Shown here: positions 8,266 through 18,395 of the stretch, piece after piece
Layout of the letters: every line of letters starts with the position of its first letter
Position numbering within the stretch: the stretch's first letter is position 1
NCBI RefSeq assembly: GCF_006539725.1
Contig: NZ_BJNO01000006.1
Coordinates: 1-64,000 of the forward strand
Direction: 5' to 3'
Origin: Klebsiella terrigena
GTDB taxonomy: Bacteria > Pseudomonadota > Gammaproteobacteria > Enterobacterales > Enterobacteriaceae
DNA: 64,000 nt
Made by a program: the position numbers and the translations under genes
The notes under the pieces: generated by a model
The model's database searches: none
Told to the model about the DNA's origin: nothing
The model's input: only the letters and a program-made list of their open reading frames with translations

Positions 8266-9834
8266 TCAGGCCTGGTGGGAGACTGCGGAACGGGCCGGGG
8301 TCGCCTCTTCACCCCTAAACAGCTTGCTGTTACCCCAGCACTCTTCGTAGCGATGGCCGACGAGATCCTCAACGACAACCCGTACCTCCGGCGCGATATC
8401 GCCGATTTTGCCTCCCGCTTTAATCCGCGCAACCTCCTGTAAGACCACCATATGGGCTTTGCGATCCAGCTTCATCTGCTTGCTGAAGACGATCGCGGCC
8501 AGAGCCAGCAGCACCACTCCGCTACAGAACACCACGGCAATCGCCGTAACCGCGCTTTCCGGCTGGGTGTGCGCCTTCGACTGGAAGCCGTAGAAGCTGA
8601 GAATAGCCCCCATGGTGAAGACGATGATCGAGCGCAGTATTTTCCCGGAGAAGGTCATGGCGCCAGCATAAATTCCCTCGCGACGGCGGCCGGTGTAAAT
8701 CTCATCCACATCGGCAAGGAAGGTATAAACGGTCCACGGGATGTAATACACGCCGCCGGTTCCGAGGCCAAACAGGACGGTGATCCCGAACATCAGCACG
8801 GTAGCGAGGTGCGCCGGTAGATGGAAAAACCACAGCGAGGTGTAGAGCAGTACCGAGAAGATAACCACGCTCAGCGCGAGGATATAGGGTTTGCTGAAGC
8901 CTTTTTTCACGCACAGGCCGATGAACAGCGCGGTAGAGACCAGCTGCAGAATTGAGTTCAGGCTGTTCAGCCCGGCAACCATCGCCGGATCGTGCTGCAG
9001 AACGAAGATAACAAAATAGGTAAAGATGGAGGCGAACAGCCATTCCGCGCCGAAGCCACACAGGTACATGCCGAGATGTTTGCGGAAGACGCGTAAATAA
9101 AAGGTCGAGCGCATATCTTTAGCCAGCAGCAGCAGCGTATTGAGCAGCCCTCTCTTTTCGCTGACGCTGCTCTCCTCTTCCCGCGGACGCTCCCAGCTGC
9201 AGTACCACAGGCAGGAGATAGCGACGATCAGAATGATGCCGTAGGTCAGGCCGGTCAGGAAGAACGGGGTGGCGGAATCCTTGCCGTACAGCAGGATGAA
9301 CTGGCCCGGAATAAAGGCCGCGAGGAAGTTTGCCAGCTTGCCAAAAATGGCTTTGTAACCGGTGAGCTTAGAACGTAATGAGAAATCGTCGGTCATTTCG
9401 GTGGCCAACGTTTCGTAAGGCACCATGATTGAGGTATAAATGATTTCGAAGATCACGTAGGTGCTGAGGTAGTACCAAAAGCCGAGACCCTCTACCCATA
9501 GCAGCGGATAAAACATCATCAGCGGAATGCCGATGAGCAAAAAGAAGCGCCGCCGGCCAAAGCGCTTGCCGAGCCGGGTTTTACCGAAGTTATCCGTAAG
9601 ATAGCCCATTAACGGGTTGCTGATGGCGTCGATAATGCTGGCGATCGAGAAAATTAACGAGGCCTCGATCAGCGTCAGCCCGCAAAATGTCGTGTAAAAA
9701 TAGAGTAACCAGGCGCCGCTGATTGCCAGCGCGCCGCTCCCCAGTAAGTTGCCGCCACCGTAGGCGAGCTGATGGCGTAACAAAATCGGTCTTCCCTGCA
9801 GCCCTTGCGAGGCTGAAGCCGCGTATCTTGCCAT
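8266..9834 (-). CDS. ogtA: GPH-family oligogalacturonide transporter, OgtA-like
   Basis: This 522-aa inner-membrane cation symporter belongs to the GPH (MelB-like) family. It has about 12 membrane spans, GYLTDNFGKTRLGKRFGRRR in the first cytoplasmic loop and a long polar C-terminal tail. It strongly resembles the RhiT-like protein at 18.4 kb, including a tail motif ending CWGN. A near-consensus KdgR box overlaps its promoter with a CRP site at about -41, which points to uptake of pectin-derived oligogalacturonides. The family is clear; the substrate is inferred from the operator and resemblance. The first 15 residues have no counterpart in the paralogue, so the start is less certain. Confidence 0.8.
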   Translation of the reverse strand: MARYAASASQGLQGRPILLRHQLAYGGGNLLGSGALAISGAWLLYFYTTFCGLTLIEASLIFSIASIIDAISNPLMGYLTDNFGKTRLGKRFGRRRFFLLIGIPLMMFYPLLWVEGLGFWYYLSTYVIFEIIYTSIMVPYETLATEMTDDFSLRSKLTGYKAIFGKLANFLAAFIPGQFILLYGKDSATPFFLTGLTYGIILIVAISCLWYCSWERPREEESSVSEKRGLLNTLLLLAKDMRSTFYLRVFRKHLGMYLCGFGAEWLFASIFTYFVIFVLQHDPAMVAGLNSLNSILQLVSTALFIGLCVKKGFSKPYILALSVVIFSVLLYTSLWFFHLPAHLATVLMFGITVLFGLGTGGVYYIPWTVYTFLADVDEIYTGRRREGIYAGAMTFSGKILRSIIVFTMGAILSFYGFQSKAHTQPESAVTAIAVVFCSGVVLLALAAIVFSKQMKLDRKAHMVVLQEVARIKAGGKIGDIAPEVRVVVEDLVGHRYEECWGNSKLFRGEEATPARSAVSHQA

Positions 9835-9857
9835 TAATATAAACCTCTTGTTTTAAA

Positions 9858-9916
9858 TTTTTGAAACAGTGTTTTTATATTATTAACTCACGGTTTAGAA
9901 AGTGATCCCCGTCACT
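9858..9916 (-). promoter_or_regulatory. KdgR box and CRP site controlling the OgtA-like gene
   Basis: The core GAAACAGTGTTTT at 9863-9875 matches the KdgR consensus centre exactly (GAAACANTGTTT); the full box is about 9858-9878. A CRP site AGTGATCCCCGTCACT with GTGA-N6-TCAC lies at 9901-9916. On the minus strand TATAAA (9879-9874) is a likely -10, placing the start near 9867 and the CRP centre near -41.5, a class II position. The KdgR box then covers the -10 and start site. Confidence 0.7.
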
Positions 9917-10240
9917 AATCATCGGTCAGGCGATTTAGCTGCGCAGTAATGCGATCGGCTTAAAAGTTTTTAATGCTTTTTAGGAATAACAAACGGCTGC
10001 GGAGCGCCAAAATATCAGGGCGGGGGAGCGTGTGGGCTATGTGCGAGGAGGCCTGAAGCGATGCCCAAGGCTGGTCGCTGGGCTCTCAGACGAGACTGGC
10101 AAGGGCGCTGGCGGAACGCAGCGGGAGGTGAATTATCGGGCACCTTTCATTAATAGCCTGAACGGTGCCCTGGAGCGGTGGTTGCCGCTGACTTTAGCCA
10201 GCCTGAAGGCGCGGCTGATGCGGCGTTTGTCTAAGCCGGA
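9917..10240. other. Gene-free spacer between the OgtA-like gene and ftnB
   Basis: The half next to the promoter is AT-rich and the part next to ftnB is GC-rich. An open frame at 10032-10244 has no ribosome site and no recognisable protein. I see no RNA gene or repeat. Confidence 0.5.
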
Positions 10241-10744
10241 TTAATGGCGCTGCTGCGCCACCAGATCCATCAGACGGCGGTCGGTTTGCTGCAGACAAAG
10301 ACCGGCTTTATCGGCGCTACGCACTTCATCGAGAACGGTTTGCAGGAGCATGCCGTCCTGCTGCTGCTCTTTCTCTAAGAGGGTCAAAAAGCGCCAGGTG
10401 GAATCATCGCTTTGCGCTTTAGCTTCTTCTGCCAGACCGGCGAGCAGGCTGCTGCGCTGTTCATAGTCGGCAAGAGTCTGGGTAAACAGATCCTCGAGGG
10501 AGCTGCACTCCTGATGATAGGTGCCTTCGGCCTTCACGATAGGCCACTCGCCGCCCTTTTTCATAAATTCGAACACCCGCATCATCAGCGTGACGCTGGA
10601 CTGCGCCTGGGTGCGGAGAAACGTCGCGGAGCCGTTCAGGCGCTGCTGTGCGCACCACTCGCTCAGATGCAGATACGAGTTCGACGCGCGGAACTCAAGA
10701 TTCATCTGGTTATTCAGCTTTTGAGCCATTCCTGCAACTACCAT
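10241..10744 (-). CDS. ftnB: Ferritin-like protein FtnB
   Basis: This 167-aa protein matches E. coli FtnB in length and across its sequence ([53 protein letters not shown]). The ferroxidase ligands are reduced compared with FtnA: the EEMTHMQ motif of FtnA reads QSSVTLMMR here. That is typical of FtnB. In Salmonella FtnB supports repair of iron-sulfur clusters. The gene is between the pectin transporter and araFGH, as in E. coli apart from the inserted transporter. Confidence 0.92.
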   Translation of the reverse strand: MVVAGMAQKLNNQMNLEFRASNSYLHLSEWCAQQRLNGSATFLRTQAQSSVTLMMRVFEFMKKGGEWPIVKAEGTYHQECSSLEDLFTQTLADYEQRSSLLAGLAEEAKAQSDDSTWRFLTLLEKEQQQDGMLLQTVLDEVRSADKAGLCLQQTDRRLMDLVAQQRH

Positions 10745-10840
10745 AAAATATCCTTATTAATCTGGAAGGGGGCCTTCGCGGGTTAAGAGCTTTCGCCCCC
10801 AACAGCTTCATTACGAGACCTTCACACGAAACTTTACTGG

Positions 10841-10892
10841 CGGAATAATATAATTCCGCGCTCTCCATGAGTGGCCGGAAATGATATTTCCG
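10841..10892. repeat. Two related palindromes upstream of ftnB
   Basis: CGGAAT-AATATA-ATTCCG at 10841-10858 and CGGAAAT-GAT-ATTTCCG at 10876-10892 are near-identical inverted repeats with centres 34.5 bp apart. A third degenerate relative, CGGGAAAT-AAT-ATTTCAGG, is at about 11228-11246. They lie 97-148 bp before the ftnB start. They look like operators of one dimeric regulator that I cannot name. Confidence 0.5.
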
Positions 10893-11403
10893 ATGTCCAC
10901 AAATATAGAATACTCTCAGAATTTACTTAAGAAAACTCTTAACCGGAGGGATTTACGTTTAGTTACACCATCCGCTGATAGCAGGCCATTGATTAGCATT
11001 TTCATTAAATTGAATGTCATTTAACGCCTTGATTATATTTTATTTTTATCGTTGTATTCATCAGTCTTATCAAAACCTTCACTCATATTACGTAGTTGTA
11101 TGATGTTTACATGAGCAGCGCTTAATTAAAATAAACGCGTCGTATGTTTAACAGCAGCATTTAATTGTCACGATTCTGCTGGCGCAACATTGCGCTGGAT
11201 CATTTTTTAATTTTTACGGCTGACTGCCGGGAAATAATATTTCAGGGCGATGACGATTGTGTCAATAAAGCGTGATGTCGGGCATAGTGCCTGGCATCGC
11301 CGGGAGGAGGGGGCCAGGGGGAGGGCAACCGCTAGCGCCGATTGCGGGTCCGCATGCCGGGCGCGCTGCGCTAAATGCGTCACAGGGATAACTCTGCTGG
11401 TGA
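10893..11403. other. Gene-free region between ftnB and the free-standing terminator
   Basis: No protein gene is supported. The left part to about 11240 is AT-rich. The part at 11290-11390 is GC-rich and G-biased. The open frame at 11250-11498 runs through the terminator at 11428-11457 and is not credible. Confidence 0.5.
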
Positions 11404-11420
11404 TATGGATAATACGGCTT
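11404..11420 (+). promoter_or_regulatory. AraC-like half-site
   Basis: TATGGATAATACGGCTT matches 13 of 17 positions of the AraC half-site consensus TATGGATAAAAATGCTA. A weaker TATGGA-containing site is at 11523. Arabinose control of araFGH through AraC is known in E. coli, so sites in this region are expected, but 11404 is about 260 bp before araF. Confidence 0.45.
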
Positions 11421-11427
11421 ATGCCTG

Positions 11428-11457
11428 CGCTAATTGTCAGACAATTAGCGCTTTTTT
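11428..11457 (+). terminator. Strong free-standing intrinsic terminator
   Basis: A perfect 11-bp stem GCGCTAATTGT/ACAATTAGCGC with a CAG loop is followed by seven T. No annotated gene precedes it on this strand: ftnB points away and starts 680 bp upstream. It may end an unrecognised small RNA or protect araFGH from read-through. Confidence 0.85.
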
Positions 11458-11665
11458 TATGTCATTTTTCGCTGAATTTATGCACTCAATTACTGTAATT
11501 CCGCGATGTGATAATGCTCTCGTATGGAGAATTGATTTCCGGCTATTACTATTTCAACAACGGCATCGTTGGATGAGATTTTTCTAATACCTTGTTTTAA
11601 GTCTGATAAAAATTTTTAGACCCGATGTTTCCCTACATAAAAGCGAATTTAAGCTGGAGTTTACC

Positions 11666-12646
11666 ATGCACAAATTTACTAAAGCGCTGGCGGCGATCGG
11701 TCTCGCTGCGGTTATGTCACAATCAGCTATGGCGGAAACGCTTAAGCTCGGTTTTCTGGTCAAGCAGCCGGAAGAGCCGTGGTTTCAAACCGAATGGAAA
11801 TTTGCCGATAAGGCCGGCAAAGATTTAGGTTTTGAGGTGATTAAAATCGCCGTTCCGGACGGTGAAAAAACGCTTAACGCGATCGACAGCCTGGCCGCCA
11901 GCGGCGCGAAGGGGTTTGTTATTTGTACGCCGGATCCGAAGCTCGGAGCGGCGATTGTCGCCAAAGCTCGCGGCTATGACATGAAGGTGATCACCGTCGA
12001 CGATCAGTTCGTCAACGCCAAAGGCAAACCGATGGAGAGCGTTCCGCTGGTGATGATGGCGGCCAGCGAGATTGGCGCTCGTCAGGGCCAGGAGCTCTAT
12101 AAAGAGATGCAAAAACGCGGCTGGGACGTGAAGGATACCGGGGTGATGGCGATTACCGCCGATGAGCTCGATACCGCGCGTCGCCGCACCACCGGTTCGC
12201 TGGATGCGCTGAAAGCCGCCGGCTTCCCGGATAAACAGATCTACCGCGTGCCGACGAAATCCAACGATATCCCCGGCGCCTTCGATGCCGGCAACTCGAT
12301 GCTGGTCCAGCACCCGCAGGTCAAACACTGGCTGATCGTCGGGATGAACGATAACACCGTCCTGGGCGGCGTTCGCGCAACCGAAGGGCAGGGCTTCAAG
12401 GCTCCGGATGTGATCGGTATCGGTATTAACGGCGTGGATGCGGTCAACGAGCTCTCCAAGGCGCAGGCCACCGGCTTCTACGGCTCTCTGCTGCCGAGCC
12501 CGGATATTCACGGCTACAAAACCAGCGAGATGCTCTACAACTGGGTAACCAAGGGCGCCGAACCGCCGAAGTTCACGGCGGTCACCGACGTGGTGTTGAT
12601 TACCCGCGATAACTTCAAAGAAGAGCTGGCGAAAAAAGGGCTATAA
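11666..12646 (+). CDS. araF: Arabinose ABC transporter, periplasmic binding protein AraF
   Basis: This 326-aa protein starts with a Sec signal peptide, cleaved probably after QSAMA near residue 23, followed by ETLKLGFLVKQPEEPWFQTE, the start of mature AraF. It belongs to the type I sugar-binding family and delivers L-arabinose to AraGH. Ligand residues such as the Lys-Gln of FLVKQPEEPW and the Arg of TARRRT are present. CTGGAG lies before the ATG at 11666. It is the first gene of araFGH. Confidence 0.96.
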   Translation: MHKFTKALAAIGLAAVMSQSAMAETLKLGFLVKQPEEPWFQTEWKFADKAGKDLGFEVIKIAVPDGEKTLNAIDSLAASGAKGFVICTPDPKLGAAIVAKARGYDMKVITVDDQFVNAKGKPMESVPLVMMAASEIGARQGQELYKEMQKRGWDVKDTGVMAITADELDTARRRTTGSLDALKAAGFPDKQIYRVPTKSNDIPGAFDAGNSMLVQHPQVKHWLIVGMNDNTVLGGVRATEGQGFKAPDVIGIGINGVDAVNELSKAQATGFYGSLLPSPDIHGYKTSEMLYNWVTKGAEPPKFTAVTDVVLITRDNFKEELAKKGL

Positions 12647-12660
12647 GGCCTGCTAACCAT

Positions 12661-12682
12661 GCCTCCCGCAGCGGCGGGAGGC
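12661..12682 (+). other. Intercistronic hairpin between araF and araG
   Basis: A perfect 9-bp stem GCCTCCCGC/GCGGGAGGC with a 4-nt loop sits 14 nt after the araF stop. There is no T run. It probably protects the araF 3' end or partly attenuates, letting the binding protein be made in excess over AraG and AraH. Confidence 0.65.
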
Positions 12683-12706
12683 TGAGCGCAGTAGAGCGGA
12701 GTCGTT

Positions 12707-14221
12707 ATGCAACAGTCTACCCCTTATCTCTCATTTCGCGGCATCACCATGACTTTCCCGGGCGTTAAAGCGCTGTCCGATATTAGCTTTGACTGCTATG
12801 CCGGCCAGGTTCACGCCCTGATGGGAGAAAACGGCGCCGGGAAATCCACGCTGCTGAAGATCCTCAGCGGCAACTATATACCGACCGCGGGCAGCCTGAA
12901 GGTGCGCGGCCAGCAGATGGCGTTTAGCAACACCACCGAGGCGCTTAACGCCGGGATCGCCATTATTTACCAGGAGCTGCACCTGATACCGGAAATGACC
13001 GTCGCGGAAAATATCTACCTCGGCCAGCTTCCGCACAAATACGGCATGGTGGACCGCAAGCTTCTTAACTACGAAGCGCGGCTGCAGCTGGAGCATCTGG
13101 GGCTGGATATCGATCCGCAAACGCCGCTGAAGTACCTCTCCATCGGCCAATGGCAGATGGTGGAGATCGCCAAGGCGCTGACGCGCAACGCCAAGGTCAT
13201 CGCCTTTGACGAGCCGACCAGCTCCCTTTCTGCCCGTGAAATCGACAACCTGTTCCGGGTTATTCGCGAGCTGCGTGAGGAGGGGCGGGTCATTATTTAC
13301 GTCTCGCACCGCATGGAGGAGATCTTTGCCCTGAGCGACGCGATCACCGTATTCAAGGATGGCCGCTATGTGCGCACCTTCGACGATATGCAGACGGTAA
13401 GCCACGATGCGCTGGTGCAGGCGATGGTGGGGCGCGATTTAGGGGACGTCTACGGCTGGAAGCCGCGCGAGTACGGCAGCGAGCGCCTGCGCCTGGATCA
13501 GGTAAAAGCGCCGGGCGTAAGAACGCCGGTGAGCCTGGCGGTGCGCAGCGGAGAAATCGTCGGCCTCTTTGGCCTGGTGGGCGCCGGGCGCAGCGAGCTG
13601 ATGAAGGGTCTGTTTGGCGGAACCCGCATCACCGGCGGCCAGGTCTACATCGACGGGGAAGCTATCGATATTCGGAAACCGGCGCAGGCCATACAGGCCG
13701 GGATGATGCTGTGTCCGGAGGATCGCAAAGCCGAAGGCATTATTCCGGTGCACTCGGTGCGCGACAATATCAACATCAGCGCCCGACGTAAGCATATTCA
13801 CGCCGGCTGCCTGATTAACAACGGCTGGGAGGCGCAGAACGCCGACCGCCATATTCAGTCCCTTAATATTAAAACGCCGGGACCCGAGCAGCTGATTATG
13901 AACCTCTCCGGCGGTAATCAGCAGAAGGCGATTTTGGGGCGCTGGCTCTCCGAGGAGATGAAGGTGATCCTGCTCGATGAGCCGACTCGCGGGATAGACG
14001 TCGGAGCCAAGCATGAAATTTACAACGTCATCTACGCGCTGGCGGCATCCGGCGTGGCCGTCGTCTTTGCCTCCAGCGATTTACCCGAAGTGCTTGGCGT
14101 TGCGGACCGCATCGTCGTGATGCGCGAAGGGGAAGTGGCGGGTGAGCTGCTGCATGAAGATGCGAATGAACAGCAGGCGTTAAGCCTTGCGATGCCAAAA
14201 GTGAGCCAGGCGGTCGCCTGA
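12707..14221 (+). CDS. araG: Arabinose ABC transporter, ATPase AraG
   Basis: This 504-aa protein contains two ABC ATPase domains. The first has Walker [10 protein letters not shown] near residues 40-48, signature LSIGQWQM and Walker [10 protein letters not shown]. The second has a degenerate Walker A (GLVGAGRSE near 287-295), signature LSGGNQQKA and Walker [11 protein letters not shown]. That asymmetry is typical of sugar CUT2-family ATPases. It powers arabinose uptake with AraH. Confidence 0.97.
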   Translation: MQQSTPYLSFRGITMTFPGVKALSDISFDCYAGQVHALMGENGAGKSTLLKILSGNYIPTAGSLKVRGQQMAFSNTTEALNAGIAIIYQELHLIPEMTVAENIYLGQLPHKYGMVDRKLLNYEARLQLEHLGLDIDPQTPLKYLSIGQWQMVEIAKALTRNAKVIAFDEPTSSLSAREIDNLFRVIRELREEGRVIIYVSHRMEEIFALSDAITVFKDGRYVRTFDDMQTVSHDALVQAMVGRDLGDVYGWKPREYGSERLRLDQVKAPGVRTPVSLAVRSGEIVGLFGLVGAGRSELMKGLFGGTRITGGQVYIDGEAIDIRKPAQAIQAGMMLCPEDRKAEGIIPVHSVRDNINISARRKHIHAGCLINNGWEAQNADRHIQSLNIKTPGPEQLIMNLSGGNQQKAILGRWLSEEMKVILLDEPTRGIDVGAKHEIYNVIYALAASGVAVVFASSDLPEVLGVADRIVVMREGEVAGELLHEDANEQQALSLAMPKVSQAVA

Positions 14222-14236
14222 GTAAAGGAGTCTATG

Positions 14237-15217
14237 ATGTCCTCTGTTACCACCTCAAATACCCGTCGATCCGCCTTCAGCTTTGCCCGTATCTGGGATC
14301 AGTTTGGAATGCTGGTCGTCTTTGCCGTGCTGTTTATCGGCTGCGTGATTTTTGTGCCGAACTTTGCCTCTTTCATCAATATGAAAGGCCTCGGGCTGGC
14401 GATTTCGATGTCCGGAATGGTGGCCTGCGGGATGCTGTTTTGCCTGGCATCCGGCGATTTCGATCTCTCGGTTGCGTCGGTTATCGCCTGCGCGGGCGTG
14501 ACGACCGCGGTGGTCATCAACCTCACCGAAAGCATGTGGATCGGCATTGCCGCCGGCCTGCTGCTGGGGGCGCTAAGCGGCCTGGTCAACGGTTTTGTTA
14601 TCGCCCGGCTGAAAATCAACGCCCTGATAACCACCCTTGCGACGATGCAGATTGTGCGCGGGCTGGCCTATATTATCTCCGATGGCAAAGCGGTGGGCAT
14701 TGAAGATGAGCGCTTCTTCACCCTCGGCTACGCCAACTGGTTCGGCCTGCCGGCGCCGATTTGGCTGACCGTGGGCTGCCTGATAATCTTTGGTCTGCTG
14801 CTGAACAAAACCACCTTTGGCCGTAATACTCTGGCAATCGGCGGCAACGAAGAGGCGGCGCGTCTGGCAGGGGTGCCGGTCGTGCGCACCAAGATTATTA
14901 TCTTCGTTATCTCCGGTCTGGTTTCTGCTGCGGCGGGGATTATTCTGGCATCGCGAATGACCAGCGGTCAGCCGATGACCTCGATTGGCTATGAGCTGAT
15001 TGTGATCTCCGCCTGCGTGCTGGGCGGCGTGTCGCTAAAAGGGGGGATCGGCAAGATTTCGTACGTGATCGCCGGGATCCTGATCCTCGGCACCGTCGAG
15101 AATGCGATGAACCTGCTCAATATCTCGCCTTTCTCGCAGTACGTGGTGCGCGGCGTGATCCTGCTGGCGGCGGTTATCTTCGATCGCTACAAGCAGAAGG
15201 CAAAGCGTAGCGTGTAA
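14237..15217 (+). CDS. araH: Arabinose ABC transporter, permease AraH
   Basis: This 326-aa CUT2-family permease has about ten membrane segments and is nearly identical to E. coli AraH (MSSV start, IWDQFGMLVVFAVLFIGC, NALITTLATMQIVRGLAYII). Two consecutive ATG codons occur at 14234 and 14237. AGGAG ends 6 nt before the second and only 3 nt before the first, so 14237 is preferred. It follows araG by 15 bp. Confidence 0.95.
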   Translation: MSSVTTSNTRRSAFSFARIWDQFGMLVVFAVLFIGCVIFVPNFASFINMKGLGLAISMSGMVACGMLFCLASGDFDLSVASVIACAGVTTAVVINLTESMWIGIAAGLLLGALSGLVNGFVIARLKINALITTLATMQIVRGLAYIISDGKAVGIEDERFFTLGYANWFGLPAPIWLTVGCLIIFGLLLNKTTFGRNTLAIGGNEEAARLAGVPVVRTKIIIFVISGLVSAAAGIILASRMTSGQPMTSIGYELIVISACVLGGVSLKGGIGKISYVIAGILILGTVENAMNLLNISPFSQYVVRGVILLAAVIFDRYKQKAKRSV

Positions 15218-15248
15218 ATACTCCAACCTTTCAGTTTAATCCTGGAAT

Positions 15249-15277
15249 ATCACCGGCGCCCGCTGCGCTGGTGATAA
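15249..15277 (+). terminator. Probable terminator of araFGH
   Basis: An imperfect inverted repeat TATCACCGGCG/CGCTGGTGATA surrounds a short loop 30 nt after araH. The following ACTATC is a poor U tail. Confidence 0.5.
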
Positions 15278-15308
15278 CTATCAAAAATGGCGAGCTCCGT
15301 CACACTGT

Positions 15309-15315
15309 CTATACT
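15309..15315 (+). promoter_or_regulatory. RpoS-type -10 element for otsBA
   Basis: CTATACT is the extended -10 sequence favoured by sigma S. It lies 61 bp before otsB. otsBA is a classic RpoS-dependent osmotic and stationary-phase operon in E. coli. No good -35 is seen, which suits sigma S. Confidence 0.65.
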
Positions 15316-15361
15316 TACATGGCTAACAATTCGTTAACAGCCAGCGAAACGCTGGCCATGA

Positions 15362-17579
<2,218 letters not shown>

Positions 17580-17589
17580 TTCGGCCCTC

Positions 17590-17617
17590 AGGCTGGCGCT
17601 TCGGCGCTAGCCTTTCT
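17590..17617. terminator. Terminator between otsA and uspC
   Basis: AGGCTgGCGC-TTCG-GCGCtAGCCT is a stem with one mismatch and a stable TTCG tetraloop followed by TTTCT. It overlaps the uspC stop codon and lies between the convergent genes. Confidence 0.65.
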
Positions 17618-18035
17618 CCAGCGATACCAGCAGCACGTCAACGCCGCTGCTGCCGACGATACTTTTAGCCGAGCAGGTGGCGCGGGAAAACAGGCTGTGG
17701 TTGTGGTTGCCGCAAATCACCAGATCCACCCGATGCTGCTGGCAAAAATCCTTCACGTGATGGCCAAGTTCGCCGCTGGCGATGGTGATTTTTTCAATCG
17801 GATAGCCGGCATCCTGAGCCAGTCCGTTGAGAAAGCCGCGGGTTTCTTCATACATCAGATCCCGCAGGTTCTCTAACATCGGCGCCGCAAACTGATTATA
17901 CATTTCCGGGTCCGTTGCCAGCGTTATCAGGCTAATTTTGGCCTCAAGCGGGCGCGCGATAGAGACCGCCTTGTTGATAAGCGTCCGACTTTCCGGCGTT
18001 GGGGCAACGGCTACAAGCAGATGTGAGTAGGGCAT
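17607..18035 (-). CDS. uspC: Universal stress protein C
   Basis: This 142-aa single-domain Usp protein aligns with E. coli UspC (ILVAVA-type start, TPES, AVSIARP, DPEMYNQ, DLVICGNHNHS near residue 107-117). UspC supports osmotic stress responses and motility-related adaptation in E. coli. The start is the ATG at 18035 with AAGGAGG 4 nt upstream. In E. coli the flagellar master operon flhDC comes next; here rhiTN does. Confidence 0.93.
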   Translation of the reverse strand: MPYSHLLVAVAPTPESRTLINKAVSIARPLEAKISLITLATDPEMYNQFAAPMLENLRDLMYEETRGFLNGLAQDAGYPIEKITIASGELGHHVKDFCQQHRVDLVICGNHNHSLFSRATCSAKSIVGSSGVDVLLVSLEKG

Positions 18036-18196
18036 CAAGCCTCCTTAAGATACGCAAAATAACCCTTCTTCTTTTCTTTACTCCGATTTCCCTGTTCCCG
18101 CAAGGGCTATTGTTTGCTGCAAAGCCCGCCGTTGCGCGGGGCGCGAAATAGCGATTTTGGCAGCCTCCTCGCAAAAATGGTCTTTAGTTTTGCCAT
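18036..18196. other. Left part of the uspC-rhiT intergenic region
   Basis: No gene is seen. The stretch contains short GC-rich inverted repeats around CCCGCCGTTGCGCGGGGCG at about 18126-18144 and the uspC promoter, which I cannot place exactly. Confidence 0.4.
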
Positions 18197-18218
18197 AAAA
18201 GAAAAGCTGTTTTATAAA
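18197..18218 (+). promoter_or_regulatory. KdgR-like box upstream of rhiTN
   Basis: AAAAGAAAAGCTGTTTTATA at 18197-18216 keeps 13 of 18 positions of the KdgR consensus, including GAAA and TGTTT. It lies 180 bp before rhiT. A separate inverted repeat GGTGA-N7-TCACC follows at 18221-18237; its spacing is one base too long for CRP. In Dickeya rhiTN is activated by RhaS, whose site I could not locate. Confidence 0.4.
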
Positions 18219-18395
18219 TCGGTGATGCGCGTTCACCCTCTCTTTGCGTTTTTGCCATTGCCGGGTCAGGGCTGGCAAAAATGAAAAGGTAACCCCGTTT
18301 CCATCCTTTTACTGTAGCCAGGTACCTACTCCCTTTTGGCCTGGCCAGAAAGATTGTCGGAGTTCACTAAAAATAACGACACAGGATTTACGGCG

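Noticed and set aside
10032-10244. 70-aa open frame before ftnB
   Set aside because: There is no ribosome site, no recognisable protein, and it overlaps the ftnB stop region on the other strand.
11250-11498. 82-aa open frame in the ftnB-araF gap
   Set aside because: It reads through a strong intrinsic terminator and has no ribosome site or protein-like composition.
18221-18237. GGTGA-N7-TCACC as a CRP site for rhiTN
   Set aside because: CRP needs a 6-bp spacer between GTGA and TCAC; here it is 7, so I only mention it as an inverted repeat.
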